Part shown: piece after piece, positions 11,120 to 21,384 of the stretch
Layout of the letters: every line of letters begins with the position of its first letter
How positions within the stretch are numbered: the first letter of the stretch is position 1
Assembly: GCA_031308135.1 (NCBI GenBank)
Contig: JAHLJT010009436.1
Span: 125,627,288-125,691,287 of the forward strand
From: Acheta domesticus
Lineage: Eukaryota > Arthropoda > Insecta > Orthoptera > Gryllidae
DNA length: 64,000 nucleotides
Reading direction: 5' to 3'
The notes under the pieces: model-generated
The model's database searches: none
What the model was told of the DNA's origin: nothing
Seen by the model: the letters and a program-made list of their open reading frames with translations, nothing else
Program-made: the position numbers and the translations under genes

Positions 11120-12390
11120 AAAAAACCTATCGATTCGTGCACACTCGTGCGTAACGCGAACATAATTGCAGGAAGTTGGCACTCCCAATCTGTCCCCGCC
11201 TCTAAACAAAGAACCTTCATCAATCGGTTCATGGTTCTGTGCATCCGTTCTACAGCATTAGATTGCGGATGATAAGGCGAACTTCTAATTAATCTAATGC
11301 AAAATCTCTCGGCGAATTCCGCCATCAGAGTGCTTGTAAAACAAGTTCCCTGATCTGTTTGAAGCTCTCGCGGAAATCCAATCCGACTGAACAGGTCTAA
11401 TAAAGCTTCAATGACCGTGACCGTCGTCAGATCACGTATGGGAATAGCCTCGGGATATTTTGTTGCTAAACACATTGCAGTTAGTATGAACTTGTTTCCT
11501 GACTCAGACTCGGGAAAAGATCCACAAGCATCTACATTTACTTTCTCAAACGCCTCACCCGTTATTGGTAAAATTTTTAAAGGCGCGCGAAGCTTTTCGC
11601 CGCCGTTACCTACGCGCTGGCAACTATCGCAGCTACGTACGTAATTTTCCATATCTTTGTAACAGTTCGGCCAGAAGAAATACTTGGCCATCGCGTCCTT
11701 ACTTTTTGTGACACCTAAATGACCGTGGGCGACTTCATGGCAAAGCTTCAATATAGTGCCACGATACACCCGCGGAGTCACAAGCATGGAGAATTGCTCA
11801 CCGCGCTTGCTCTGCCGTTTACGGAACAAAAGGCCGCGTTCTATAAAATAATCGCGCCGTTCCGTTTCTGGGCCTTCGGCTAGCTCGAATAGCGGTAAGA
11901 GCTCTTCATCCTGTCTCTGAGCTTTCTCAAATTCGAACGGGTCTAAACGGGCCAATGCAACGCTCCCGGAATCTACTTCAAATTCCGCGTTGTTTTCAAA
12001 AACATTGCCCGGGTCATTTACCTCGCCTAACAAGACACAAGTTTCCTCGTCGGGAGCTTTAGCGTCCAACGCAGGTGTTTGGGTTGTGTCGTGCGCCCGA
12101 CTTGTTCCTATAACCTCGCCTAGCTCGACCGCCCCTTCCCCCAAAGCCTCGTTCATGACCGCAACCGGTGCGTCACCTGGCGCCGCCGCGTTACCTGGCG
12201 CCGTCGCCATCGCCTCCGGCCCCACCCCGTCGGCCTGCCCCGCCGCCGTCTGGGCACGAGTTCGCACCGCACAAAGAAACTGCGGTTCTAAAAACCCTTG
12301 CCTGATTTCCGAGAGAAGCGTGGCAGATCGATTACTCAAAATGTAATATTCTAAATCGCAATTTTTCGCGACTGCGGCCCTCGGTAACAA
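11017..12390 (-). CDS. pol: Retrotransposon integrase with H2C2 zinc-binding domain
   Basis: Residues 10-50 resemble the junction that follows protease in Gmr1-like pol (YYILSNRS, then RTRAQ). Residues 50-150 are an Ala/Gly/Glu-rich linker. The zinc-binding domain covers about 200-260 with H218, H222 or H224, C254 and C257. The catalytic core covers about 270-425 with D287 (NVDACG), D346 (LQTDQG) and E381 (SNAVERM). I count 34 residues between the second Asp and the Glu, one fewer than the usual 35. The last ~34 residues (after HESIGF) are out of frame relative to the family, because of an extra base in the T run at 11120-11125 (minus strand). Integrase joins element cDNA to the host chromosome. 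The frame has no ATG at its upstream edge, consistent with being the middle of a polyprotein. Confidence 0.88.
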   Translation of the reverse strand: MLPRAAVAKNCDLEYYILSNRSATLLSEIRQGFLEPQFLCAVRTRAQTAAGQADGVGPEAMATAPGNAAAPGDAPVAVMNEALGEGAVELGEVIGTSRAHDTTQTPALDAKAPDEETCVLLGEVNDPGNVFENNAEFEVDSGSVALARLDPFEFEKAQRQDEELLPLFELAEGPETERRDYFIERGLLFRKRQSKRGEQFSMLVTPRVYRGTILKLCHEVAHGHLGVTKSKDAMAKYFFWPNCYKDMENYVRSCDSCQRVGNGGEKLRAPLKILPITGEAFEKVNVDACGSFPESESGNKFILTAMCLATKYPEAIPIRDLTTVTVIEALLDLFSRIGFPRELQTDQGTCFTSTLMAEFAERFCIRLIRSSPYHPQSNAVERMHRTMNRLMKVLCLEAGTDWECQLPAIMFALRTSVHESIGFLSNRVSLWEKSPHTHDAALRKACGCSRKRREHGG

Positions 12391-12540
12391 GCTTACCGAA
12401 CGGGCCTACAATTTCTACCTTAGCTACCGGTAGATTTTTCGGCGCCTCGTCCAAGGGCTGTTTAACCCATACGGATTCGCCGGTATATTGATTCGGCCTG
12501 ACGTATTTGCTGTTGATCAGATCAACCGTCGCCCAGAATC
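12391..12540 (-). pseudogene. pol: Retrotransposon aspartic protease fragment
   Basis: On the minus strand, after a gap of one base, an open stretch reads DLINSKYVRPNQYTG, then LPVAKVEIVGPFG. This resembles the protease C-terminal half of Gmr1-like elements. The active-site D-S-G triplet is encoded just upstream (about 12530-12540), but a one-base loss in a G run puts it out of frame. Another one-base change near 12380-12386 separates it from the integrase frame. It would cleave the element polyprotein if intact, and as sequenced it is dead. Confidence 0.6.
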
Positions 12541-12790
12541 TCGTAAGAAGCTAATAGGATTTCCGCAAACCGTGCCAAAAAATGCTCTGGAACACCAAGT
12601 TCGCTTCGACAGATGACAAAGCGCGCTTCGGTCCGGTTGTTTACGCCACCGCCCAACGGGAGTCCGCCGGCTGCCAATTACTCACCCCCACCGTAAAACT
12701 TTTCTCGCGGAGCGGCCACACTAGCTCGTTTCGAATTGATCAAACACGACAATGTTTTATTTCGGGCCTAGTTCATGTAAAATCAAATGG
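12541..12790 (-). other. Upstream remnant of the gypsy element, gag not recognised
   Basis: GC content stays like the element until about 12740 and then falls. No CCHC zinc knuckle or gag motif was found in any frame, and no LTR, so the element seems 5'-truncated here. Confidence 0.4.
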
Positions 12791-13265
12791 GATTTTAATT
12801 TAATTTTATTCCAGTGAGTAAGTTTCCTTTCTATTCTCTAGTTTGAAACATAATTAAGGAGCAAAACGAAATATCCTGGATAAGTATGTTCAGTTAAAAC
12901 AAATAAAAGCAATTTCATTGTAACAATTTTAATTGTGGATATTTTGTTTACAATTCGTTCGCTGTGGGTCACAAAATTCCTTGTTGCCATCAAACGCAAG
13001 GAATTGCGAAGTCTCTCGTCGCTCAAACACCCTCGAAACTTCGATTTGTTAACTGCTTATGAAAAGAAGCTCTCATTTACATACGTGGACCCAAACATAG
13101 AAATTACTTTGGCTGCTTTCATATGTAGTTTTGAGAACTCATATTGTGGAAAATATTCATAATACTCCAAAGAGTTCGCCGTTCGAAATATTTCTGTCTT
13201 TTAGATAGGTGGTCAGAATATAAGTCCTGTAGAACCACTATGAAACAAAATGTCAATACTCTTCG
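12791..13265. other. AT-rich DNA, no recognised gene
   Basis: Open frames of 62 to 75 codons on both strands show no known domain or splice context. Confidence 0.35.
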
Positions 13266-13269
13266 ATGT

Positions 13270-13540
13270 CGCCATTGAGATAAAGCGCAGCAGCTAGCCA
13301 GCAGCAGGTTGTCCGTTTTCTTATCGCACGGACTGAAGGAATGCCCCACCCACCCGGTGACTAACTTGCGCCGGCGCGCTGCGTGGGACACGGGCGGAGC
13401 AAAATTGCACCGTAGCACGGTTTTGGACAGGCCTGTCTTAGGGGAACGCACAAATTCTCAGAGCATATGAAAGAATCAGTCATTTTAACAGCGAAGCTAC
13501 TACCTTATAATAGTAATAACATCCACAATTTCTTTAATTT
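13270..13540 (-). repeat. GC-rich block and repeat family R6, copy 2
   Basis: The segment 13300-13435 is GC-rich (GCGCCGGCGCGCTGCG near 13370). It ends in GGACAGGCCTGTC, the palindrome also seen at 8245. The segment 13449-13540 matches 8133-8222. No coding function is seen: the 110-codon minus frame (13119-13451) has no domain. Confidence 0.55.
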
Positions 13541-14715
13541 ATTGTTATTTAGATGCAGCCCGTGCCTCAGAAAAGCAAACATTAATACTGTTATTTAAAC
13601 TAATAATATCCATATTCAGGATGAATAAGTTTCTTTTTAAATTTGTTTTGCGTTCGTAACGCGTCTACAAACCCTTCTGGGGCATTGAGCGCTTGGTATG
13701 ATCCTCCTTAAAATACTATTTTTAATGTTTTTAATTCATCATCAGCCATTTTCATGTATCCTTTCGGCCACGGCATTTTCACATCTCTTTTTAATAGTTT
13801 GTAGAGAATCATGTGAAGTTGGTATTATTAAATTATTGAATTGAGTTTTATTGAATTTGAAATGACTGCTTGGATATTTTGGAGTTTAATGAACGAAATA
13901 TAGCGACCTGAATTTACCGCTATGAAAAGTAAACGAAAAATGAGACAGATATCAGTATATCATCAACATTTGTGAAAAATCTTACGAATATCGAAATTAA
14001 ATGAAGTTCTACACATGCATTAAAAATAATTCACATATAAAATGTATAGTGACGACTTCTCCTTCCACTCAAACAATAACATTTATAAACTCAGAAAATT
14101 CCGCAACTTATTCACAGAAAAATATCATTTATTGCCCACCTCTTCACATATTCAACAATCCGATACACCCCACTTCCATATAGTCTCATTTCTGCCCAAA
14201 TAGACATGTGCCAAGAAATTGAAAATTCCTTCCGAAGATATCAAAACATTCTAAAACAGAAATTATAACAAATAGAATCGCTGCTAAATCATAAAATTAT
14301 ACTATGGAACGCGAATGGATTAATACGACACCACAGAGAAGTAATAACTACTCGTACATTGAATTTTTTTCGTAGATTCAAAACTAAAACATAGTTCGTG
14401 ACAAACAGGACTTTATACAGAGACGTTGTCATAATTCCACTGGATGATCTTATCACCACAAGAAGCCAAATACATTAGAAGAGATTGTGCCAGCACACGA
14501 ATCACCTTCCAATTAATATACTAGTAAGTCAACGCATGCGCAGGCGCACACGAAAAAAAAAATACCTATGAAACCTACTAAAAAATGTAATAGTAGTGAT
14601 TTATTTTTGATATTTTGTTGTACTGTATACCAATTGATTAATGTTCAAAAATGAACTGGTTATAAATTTGCAGACGAGAAATAATTTTAAAATACGAAAA
14701 TTAATTTGAGATTTC
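13541..14715. other. AT-rich DNA, no recognised feature
   Basis: No open frame with a recognisable motif and no shared repeat was noticed. Confidence 0.35.
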
Positions 14716-14719
14716 TTCT

Positions 14720-14960
14720 ATGAGACTTTTTCATCGTTCCTATTCATTCGCTCAGAATATTACAATCAATTTCGAGATTTCAATGGAAGTGCACGTTTTG
14801 GGTTCATCTGATACAAAAACTGTGTTTTTTCTCGAAACGTCCGTCCATTGGTCCACTTGTCGTTCTGTGAACCCACTAGTGCCTAAACTATTCGTAGAAT
14901 GTTTGCTAAAAACATTGCATTATTGATGTGGCCCGACTCGAGATCCTGCAATTTGAAAAT
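14720..14960 (+). repeat. Family C repeat, partial copy
   Basis: It shares TTTCGAGATTTCAA.GGAA, an ACGTCCGTCC stretch, TCTGTGAAC and AGTGCCTAAAC with 43620-43775 (reverse strand) and with 17775-17850. It lacks the palindromic end seen in the other copies. Confidence 0.6.
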
Positions 14961-17390
14961 AATTCTTTAAATAGTGTAGTGATTTAGTTGACGCGATTTT
15001 TTCTTCAAGTGAAATTAGTTCTTGACAATCAGTTCTTTATAAAATATCATGTAAACTTTCTGAATATATTACTTGTTTTTTGCACAATCTTGATTGAAAT
15101 ATGAGCAACATTAAATAGTATTAAAATTAAGGTTTCTCAAAACTGCATCAATATTGTGTTCTTCAATCGTTTTTGCATGGATAGTGCTATATTCACTGAG
15201 TAAAATGAAATGAACGTCATTTAATTTATCTTCTTAATTTAGGCGTTCTTTACGCTATTCTAGGCCAAAGTTTAATCAAAATTTTTGGAGTCATTTTGAG
15301 AAAATTTTAAAATATTTACAAAGAACTTCCAAAATCAAAATGTTTCTGGCAAACTCAAGATGGCATCGAAATCCATTTAAATTGTCAAGAATATCAATTT
15401 TTGAAGAAAATCGTCCAGTGCAGTTTAGGCGGCTATCATTACAAAATCGACGCACGAACAGGCAAACAGACAACTGACGTTTGCCGTCAAAATAACTTTT
15501 ATTGTTATATGTGTTAATCTTTCATGTTTTAATACAGGACTCAAAAAGGAAGCATTTCAGCAAATATTAAAAATGTAAAAAATAATGTTACGTAACAATT
15601 AATAACCCCGTACCTCCATGTAACGCACGTAACATAGCTCAGACCTTCTCCCCCTTTTTACCGTTTCGTAATTTATGGACAGTTCCCTTACACACGTGTA
15701 GAGGAAATAATTTGCTATATTTTCTCGTAACAAACACGTTTTTACTCAGTTTTTCGTTAACAGACCTGGAATAAGAGTTTTTTTCTACCGAAAATCACCG
15801 CATACGATTACAAACTTTCTCTGTAACGAAATAAGTATGAATAAAAGTAAAAATATGTTACAGGCACCAATGATAGTTGCTGTGGAGAGGGTGAAAAAAA
15901 CCGAAAGCTAACTCAGACTAACGTATTAAGAGACTAACAAATACGAGAGAATCGTGCTATTTTGGAGTATGACTATAGAAAAGTTACCTTTTTATCTCAG
16001 AAATGGGAATTTAATATAACAAGTAAAGCTGAAAATAGCGAGTTACTGTATTTCAAACTGCGATACTGCGAGTATTTTAACTTTTTTGCTTCTAGAAAAG
16101 CAAAATTTTTGCGTCTCTGAAATAGACAGGTCTTTCACTACGGAGATAATTAGCTCTTATGTGTGCTTTGCTATTCACTTAAAATGAATGAATAAAAGAA
16201 TGAATGGAAATACGAATATTTCAGTTGCTTTGGCGTAGTGAAAATATTGATTTTTCTTTGGCAACGCTGTGAAGCCCTTATCTGATTTCATCCGGAGTCC
16301 GAAATTGCTTTCCCAGGAAAATTGGCAACTCAGTGGTATTCTTAGAGGGCTTTATGAGAGAAAATCGATGATCCCTCTAAATAAAATGATTTTATCAACT
16401 CTTTTCTGACTATAATATCGAATCTACAAAGAGATATCCTAATCGTGTCGCCCGCTGTATAGGTGGAAGCGTCATTTTTTGCGTTAATATTTGGTTAAAA
16501 TATTTCTGGATATCAAAAAAATTCTATTAATTTTTTTACTCAAATCTGTATTATCTTTGTTGTCTATTAAAAATGAGACCACAAATCTATTTCTACATAC
16601 ATCTGAAATCAATGCCCAAAACAATTCCATCTTTAAAAAGTTTTCCAAATTTTAATTTTAAATTATTTTATTTTATTTAAGCTATTAAATTTCACACGCC
16701 ACTAAACAGCCTTCCAATAAAAATTCACATCAGAACCTACCTTCTGGAAAACTTGTTTAATTTCAAAGTAGAGATTGCAAATTCGAGTATTGACACACTA
16801 AGAATAATTTGTAGATTGATCACTCCCAGCATTCCTCATCTTATTCACATTCTCTATTAACAGCGTTTGTGAGACAGTGCATGCATTTACTATTTTGGTT
16901 TCTTTCTAAGTAAAGAGACAAACATATACGTAGTAGGAAATATAACTCATATCAAGGCAACAGTAAAGTCAAGACGGGTTTTAGTGAATTACTCACAGAC
17001 AAAACGTCCTATTTTCTTGTCGATATATCGCTAAAATTCTGCAGATTTCTTACGATTACGATTACAAGATTACTAACGACTCTCTTTCCGAAGTACGTAT
17101 TCGAGGTATCCGAAGTATTAAGACCGCAATTCCATTGTCCTTTTTGTGTTCTAAGACATACAAACAGTTTTGTTTGTGCAAAAAAGAAAATAACAGTACA
17201 ATATTTGAAAATTATTTTTATTCACAAATTTAAATCGTGTTATTTATTTTACTACAATATAATCGTGTTAATATCTCAATGCCGCACGTCTATTACGAAT
17301 TTTTTTTTAGAATTCCTTGTTCGCTATCACTAATTTTGCCCGTTTCATGCATAACATTGACAAGACAAAAGTATAAGTTTATAAATTAGT
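14961..17390. other. AT-rich DNA, no recognised gene
   Basis: The reverse strand at 15290-15480 carries a diverged family C-like stretch (CTGTTTGCCTGTTCGTGCG with a following CCTAAAC). The remainder shows nothing I can assign. Confidence 0.35.
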
Positions 17391-17778
17391 GGATTTTTAC
17401 GTTCCCGTATACATACGTATATACTGAGCTTGAATGAGTTCCATTTTTTCTCCCCATTTTCTCACCACTCCCCACTTTCTCCCCACACACTTCACACCAC
17501 ACGCTATTGTAATACATATCTTTGATTGTTTCTTTTTTTTACTTTCCCATATACGTACGTATACATGGAGTGATATACGTAGTATAGGGAAAGTTATGTA
17601 ATGCTGCGCGAAAAAATGGCCAATTTTCGGCGGAAAAAAATTAATTGCTGGGCCGTGAAAACGAATAAGTGGATAAAACCAGTCGCTAAATTAAGAAAAA
17701 AATCCCCCTAACACGTGGTGTAGCCAGAAACCCTGTTTTCTAGGTCCTTGATACCAAAAACCCAATTGAAAGGAAAAC

Positions 17779-17816
17779 GTCCGTCTGTCCGTCCGTCCGT
17801 CTGTCTGTCCGTCTGT
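17779..17816 (+). repeat. CCGT/CTGT microsatellite
   Basis: Imperfect tetranucleotide run of CCGT and CTGT units. The same kind of tract occupies the equivalent position in the reverse copy at 43640-43690. Confidence 0.85.
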
Positions 17817-17924
17817 GAACACTGCTAGCGCCTAAACCGCGCCTAAACTAGTCGAAGCTTTGAGATTTTGAAAAAGATTCTTTAAAATTTGGGGGGTACT
17901 TTAATTGAAGCCCACCGGAGATTT

Positions 17925-18895
17925 TCAAAATTTTTCTCAAAAACGGCTCCATATTTTTTCTGTAAATATCTTGTATGAATAGAGTAAAATACACTTTTTA
18001 ACATGGCATAGGTCCGATTATCATGTACAGCTCTGAATTTTCGAAAATTGTGAAAGTTTGAATTTTTTTTCGGCGTCTTTCTCCAGCTACAAAATTGAAG
18101 ATAGAGATTTATTCTTCAAATAAAATTTGTTCTCCAAAGTGAGTTCTTTAATAAAGGTCATGTAAATGTTTTCTCAAAATTTTGGTAGTTTTTCGTGCAA
18201 TATTGCGTGCAATATGTGCAATTTTAAAAAATTACAAAAACAAGATTTTCTCAAAAACGGCTCCAATTTTTTTCTTTAAACTTTTGGTAGGGATAATGGT
18301 AAATGTACTCTATCAATGACATAAAAGCCATTTTGGTCTATCGGTTGGTTTTTTCAAAAATTACAAAAATGTAAATTTTTTTACTTGTCTCTCGCGTCGT
18401 TAATATTTACATTAACAGCGATTTTTTTCACATTATTATATTTACGAGTATATATACTTTAAATAATGTCAAGTAACGTTTCTCGAAAACACAACCGTTT
18501 TCTGTGAAAAGTAGCTCAAATTTCGGCATTTTCAGAAATGCTCAAACGCCATTTTCTCGTATATGGCTGCTATTTTTTTTCTTGAAACATTTGTAACGGG
18601 TAGTGCTAATTACACTCTTTAGTATAGCGTAAAGTTTATTTTGAGTAATTTTTTGTTTTTTTCAAAAATTACATAATTGTAATTTTTTTGAAAGATGTCT
18701 CACATCTTTAATATGCCCATTAGTAGTAATTTGTAAACATTATATTTGTGAGTGTAAGTGCTTCAAATAACTTCAAATAAAGTATTTTGAAAACTCAAAA
18801 ATTTCTGTGAAAATGAGCTTCAAATTCGCAATTTTAGTAGTGCTAAAACGCCATTTTCTCTTAAACGGCACATAATTTTAAAAGAAAATTGCCAT
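17925..18895 (+). repeat. About 305 bp tandem units inside family C
   Basis: Equivalent landmarks recur near 17935, 18249, 18556 and 18859 (TTTTCTC followed by A/T-rich bases and GGC). Each is followed by a TTTTTCAAAAATTAC stretch and a region with ACATTATATTT. Units are diverged. Isolated units occur at 27235-27650 (plus) and 27960-28235 (minus). Confidence 0.65.
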
Positions 18896-19111
18896 TTACG
18901 GCTAGGTTTTTGTGTTCTTGAATATTCTAAAATTAATGTTTCCGTTCTACCAATTGGAAACCGAAAAATTAAGAAAATGACAAAAAATGTACTTTTGGCG
19001 GTGATAGATGGTAGCCAGCAAGAAAAGAGTATGTCGCAATTCGAATAGCTAGCGAAGACCCAAGGAAAAAATAATACGGGGAAAGTCTGTGCCATTATGT
19101 AGCACCACTAG

Positions 19112-19605
19112 TTGTTTTTTTTCACGTATTGTTCTATTTTATATGGTGTCTTGGATGCAGTCGTGTGTTTGTTTAGCGATGATGCTTTTTGTCCATGAAG
19201 GTTTTCTTAGTTTTTTTGAGTTTTTGTTCATGGTGTTGTCCCAATACTCCCATTTTCGATTTATTTCTATTTTTTATGGCCGATCTTCTTTATTTCCCCT
19301 CTTCTCTTTCTTGTATTTCTACTTGCCAGACTGCAGCATAGATCACTCTTTCCTGTCTTGTGAGAACATTTTGTATATAAGTGTCTTTACCTTTTAATTT
19401 ATTCTTGTTCTTCGTGATTGACATTTATCTTCTTTTATTATGTTCCTGTTTTATTTTCTCCAATAAAGAATGCATTAACAAAGTTTATATTCCCAACTAC
19501 ATTTTCCAGGATGTTTTTTGTTTTTTTCTCTTTGTATGTGGCTGGGTTTCCTTGTCGTTGAATCCTTTTCATTTTCATCACTATGTAATTTCTTTTCTCC
19601 TTTTT
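19112..19605 (-). pseudogene. RTE-type LINE ORF1-like fragment, antisense
   Basis: The plus strand is strikingly pyrimidine-rich. Translated on the minus strand it gives NILENVVGN, then FVNAFFIGENKTG, then in a shifted frame KLKGKDTYIQNVLTRQER and EIQEREEGK. These match in order the ORF1-like N-terminal region of the RTE LINE at 35.5-36.2 kb, where the same positions read AYFIGEDATGRG and DLTIQEREIQ. Stops and at least one frameshift interrupt it. No endonuclease or RT follows, so only the 5' part was inserted or survives. The long plus-strand frames here (19089-19397, 19381-19677) are shadows of this. Confidence 0.65.
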
Positions 19606-19799
19606 TTATTATTTTTACTTTCCCGTATAACGTACGTATATATGGAGTATATACGTAGTGCAGGGAAAGTTATGTAATGCTGCACGAGAAAACGGCGGAT
19701 TTTTCTGCGGAAAAAAGTCATTTTTGGGCCACGATCACGAAAAAGTGGATAAATCCTGAGCTAAATCAAAAGAAAATCCTCTAACACATGGTTTATCCA

Positions 19800-20720
19800 G
19801 AATACATGTGTTGTGAATAAAATAAAAAACAATGCAATTAATGTGTAAAAACTTTTTCAATAAATATTTATTCAATATCATGGAGAATTTGCTTGGAACA
19901 ATTCCCAAATCTTACTTAAAGACATTTGAAGTAATTATTCAATATTCTTTGTCAGTTACGTTTTAGTTTTTCGTGATAGTCACAAAAATATTAGCTTTTT
20001 ACTTTTGAGAAAGCTACGTGTCTGAACCCGTTGACTTGAAAATTTCATCGAATGATATCGAAAATATTGGTACAGGTAAAACACAAACACAGTCTTTACT
20101 CTTCACTGAACACCCACATCACTCCACAATTAAGTACACAGCACTTATAGACGATGGAAAAACGTTAATTTAATAGTTTCACTACACGCATAAGAAATAA
20201 TCTTCATAGGTATAGGTATCAAGCAACTATAATAGTACTTCTAGTTGTTGCTGGAGAGCAAATCTTGAATTAATGATTATGCAAATAAACCTCGTCAGAC
20301 TGCACAAACTACAGTGTTAACAGAAAGCGTAAATAAAGATTGTCGAATCTAAGCAAAAAGCTTTTGTAATATTTTTGTGACTTACGTGAAGCTAAAAGCT
20401 AGCTGTCAAAGAATATTGAATAATTACTACAAATGTTGTCTTTAAGGAAGTGCTGTGAATTGTTCCAAGAAAACTCTCCATGATACTAAATAAATATTCA
20501 TTGAAAATTTATTTTAAACATCAATTGCATTGTTTTTTATTTTATTTGATATTGTGTTAGTACATTGCAAGTTACCTTTATATATTTTTAAACAAATAAA
20601 AACGTTTCGTTAACTACTTCTCCTCATAAAATGGAAATATAAGGATAGGGATCTAACAAAGGTTCTAACACGTGTGAGTTCGCGCAGGAGTACGCGGAGG
20701 TAGTGGGGGAAAACTTGTGT
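19800..20720 (+). mobile_element. Family A element with inverted arms, copy A1
   Basis: The left arm (about 19820-19995) is the reverse complement of the right arm (about 20355-20560). Shared landmarks are AATAAAAAACAATGCAATT, ATCATGGAGA.TTT.CTTGGAACAATTC, AATTATTCAATATTCTTTG and GTCACAAAAATATTA. Between them, 20020-20140 matches 52000-52110 and 20190-20285 matches 61600-61690. The outer end near 20640-20690 has GGATAGGG, then TTCTAACACGTGTGAGTTCGCGC, resembling the ends at 21680-21735 and 50800-50850 (reverse). No transposase frame was found. The inverted arms and interior suggest a non-autonomous DNA transposon or a fold-back element. Confidence 0.55.
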
Positions 20721-20865
20721 GTGGCACAACACAAAGAACAAACCTTTTAATGTAACTAAAGTAAAATAGTTTGAAATAAATGAAAAACAAATCTCAAATC
20801 GCGCTGGCCTACAACACTACGTGAATTAATTAAAAAAGCAAGTAAATTAAAAATTATAGAAAGAA

Positions 20866-21298
20866 TGGGAGAAGTCACTCGACAACTGCCAACATTCGCA
20901 GTCCAAAGGCACGATTTAAATGTTGGTGATATCTGGAAGTATATACATCAACGCCCAGCTGCAAACTCATATTGTAAATAATTCACCGTTTGATATTAAA
21001 CTCAAGGTGTCGGTTCGTTAAGATATTCAATATGCAAACATCGTTTGAGTAGCATTCCAATGTACCGAAGTGAAGTCTAAGCCTACTAAATTGTTTCCAA
21101 TGGTAACATAATGTATTTAGTCCTCGAAGGTGAAAATATTAGTTTATTTTTTGGGTCGGAATTGCTTTTCTTGAGGTACCAAAGAACGCTGAAAATAATC
21201 CAATACTTTTTAATACACAAATAATTTTTCAATTTTCGCACCCCAGCAAGCTGGCACCCTGAACTCTCCAAACCCCCCTCTATTCCTCATAACAAATC
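20866..21298 (-). repeat. Repeat family R4, copy 1 (inverted relative to 28930-29345)
   Basis: About 430 bp corresponds to the reverse complement of 28930-29345. Shared phrases include GGTGATATCTG or its complement, CCAACATTTAAATCG, the TATTAAACTCAAG segment, TTCGTTAAGATATTCAATA, TGAAGTC.AAGCCTACTAAATTGTTTC and AGCAAGCTGGCACCCTG. No conserved open frame is seen. Confidence 0.75.
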
Positions 21299-21384
21299 AA
21301 GGAATTTCAAGTAATATTGCAAAGAGATGTGTTGTACTTGCTCCATCGGTATTTACGCACTACTTTACTTTGCTTTGCTTTGCT

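Larger units (their letters stand above)
8310..12790 (-). mobile_element. Ty3/gypsy LTR retrotransposon, Gmr1-type domain order, 5'-truncated and frameshifted
   Basis: Reading the minus strand from high to low coordinates, the recognisable pol order is aspartic protease (about 12540-12390), zinc-binding domain and integrase core (about 11740-11120), GPY/F-like integrase tail, reverse transcriptase and RNase H (10957-9200). Integrase before RT is the order described for the Gmr1 group of Ty3/gypsy elements; standard gypsy has integrase last. The integrase tail and RT are in one continuous open frame, which rules out a chance join of two elements at that point. At least four single-base frame changes interrupt pol. 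No gag or 5' LTR was recognised, and GC content drops to the AT-rich background near 12740-12790. Confidence 0.85.
17541..19810 (+). mobile_element. Family C complex repeat: palindromic ends, CCGT tract, 305 bp tandem units
   Basis: Two direct copies of a ~200 bp end module lie at 17541-17745 and 19617-19800. Each begins with a ~55 bp imperfect palindrome (ACTTTCCC .. GGGAAAGT around TACGTACGTATA) followed by TATGTAATGCTGC and AGTGGATAAA. After the first comes a CCGT/CTGT tract (17779-17815) and then three to four ~305 bp tandem units. An antisense RTE ORF1 fragment sits before the second end module. It is unclassified and non-coding for any transposase I can see. A further reverse copy of the end lies at 43782-43835. 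Confidence 0.6.

Noticed and set aside
11119..11126. Possible programmed -1 frameshift (T TTT TTA) in pol
   Set aside because: The -1 frame runs into a stop within a few codons; the family-like sequence continues in the +1 frame, so a one-base insertion or +1 event fits better.
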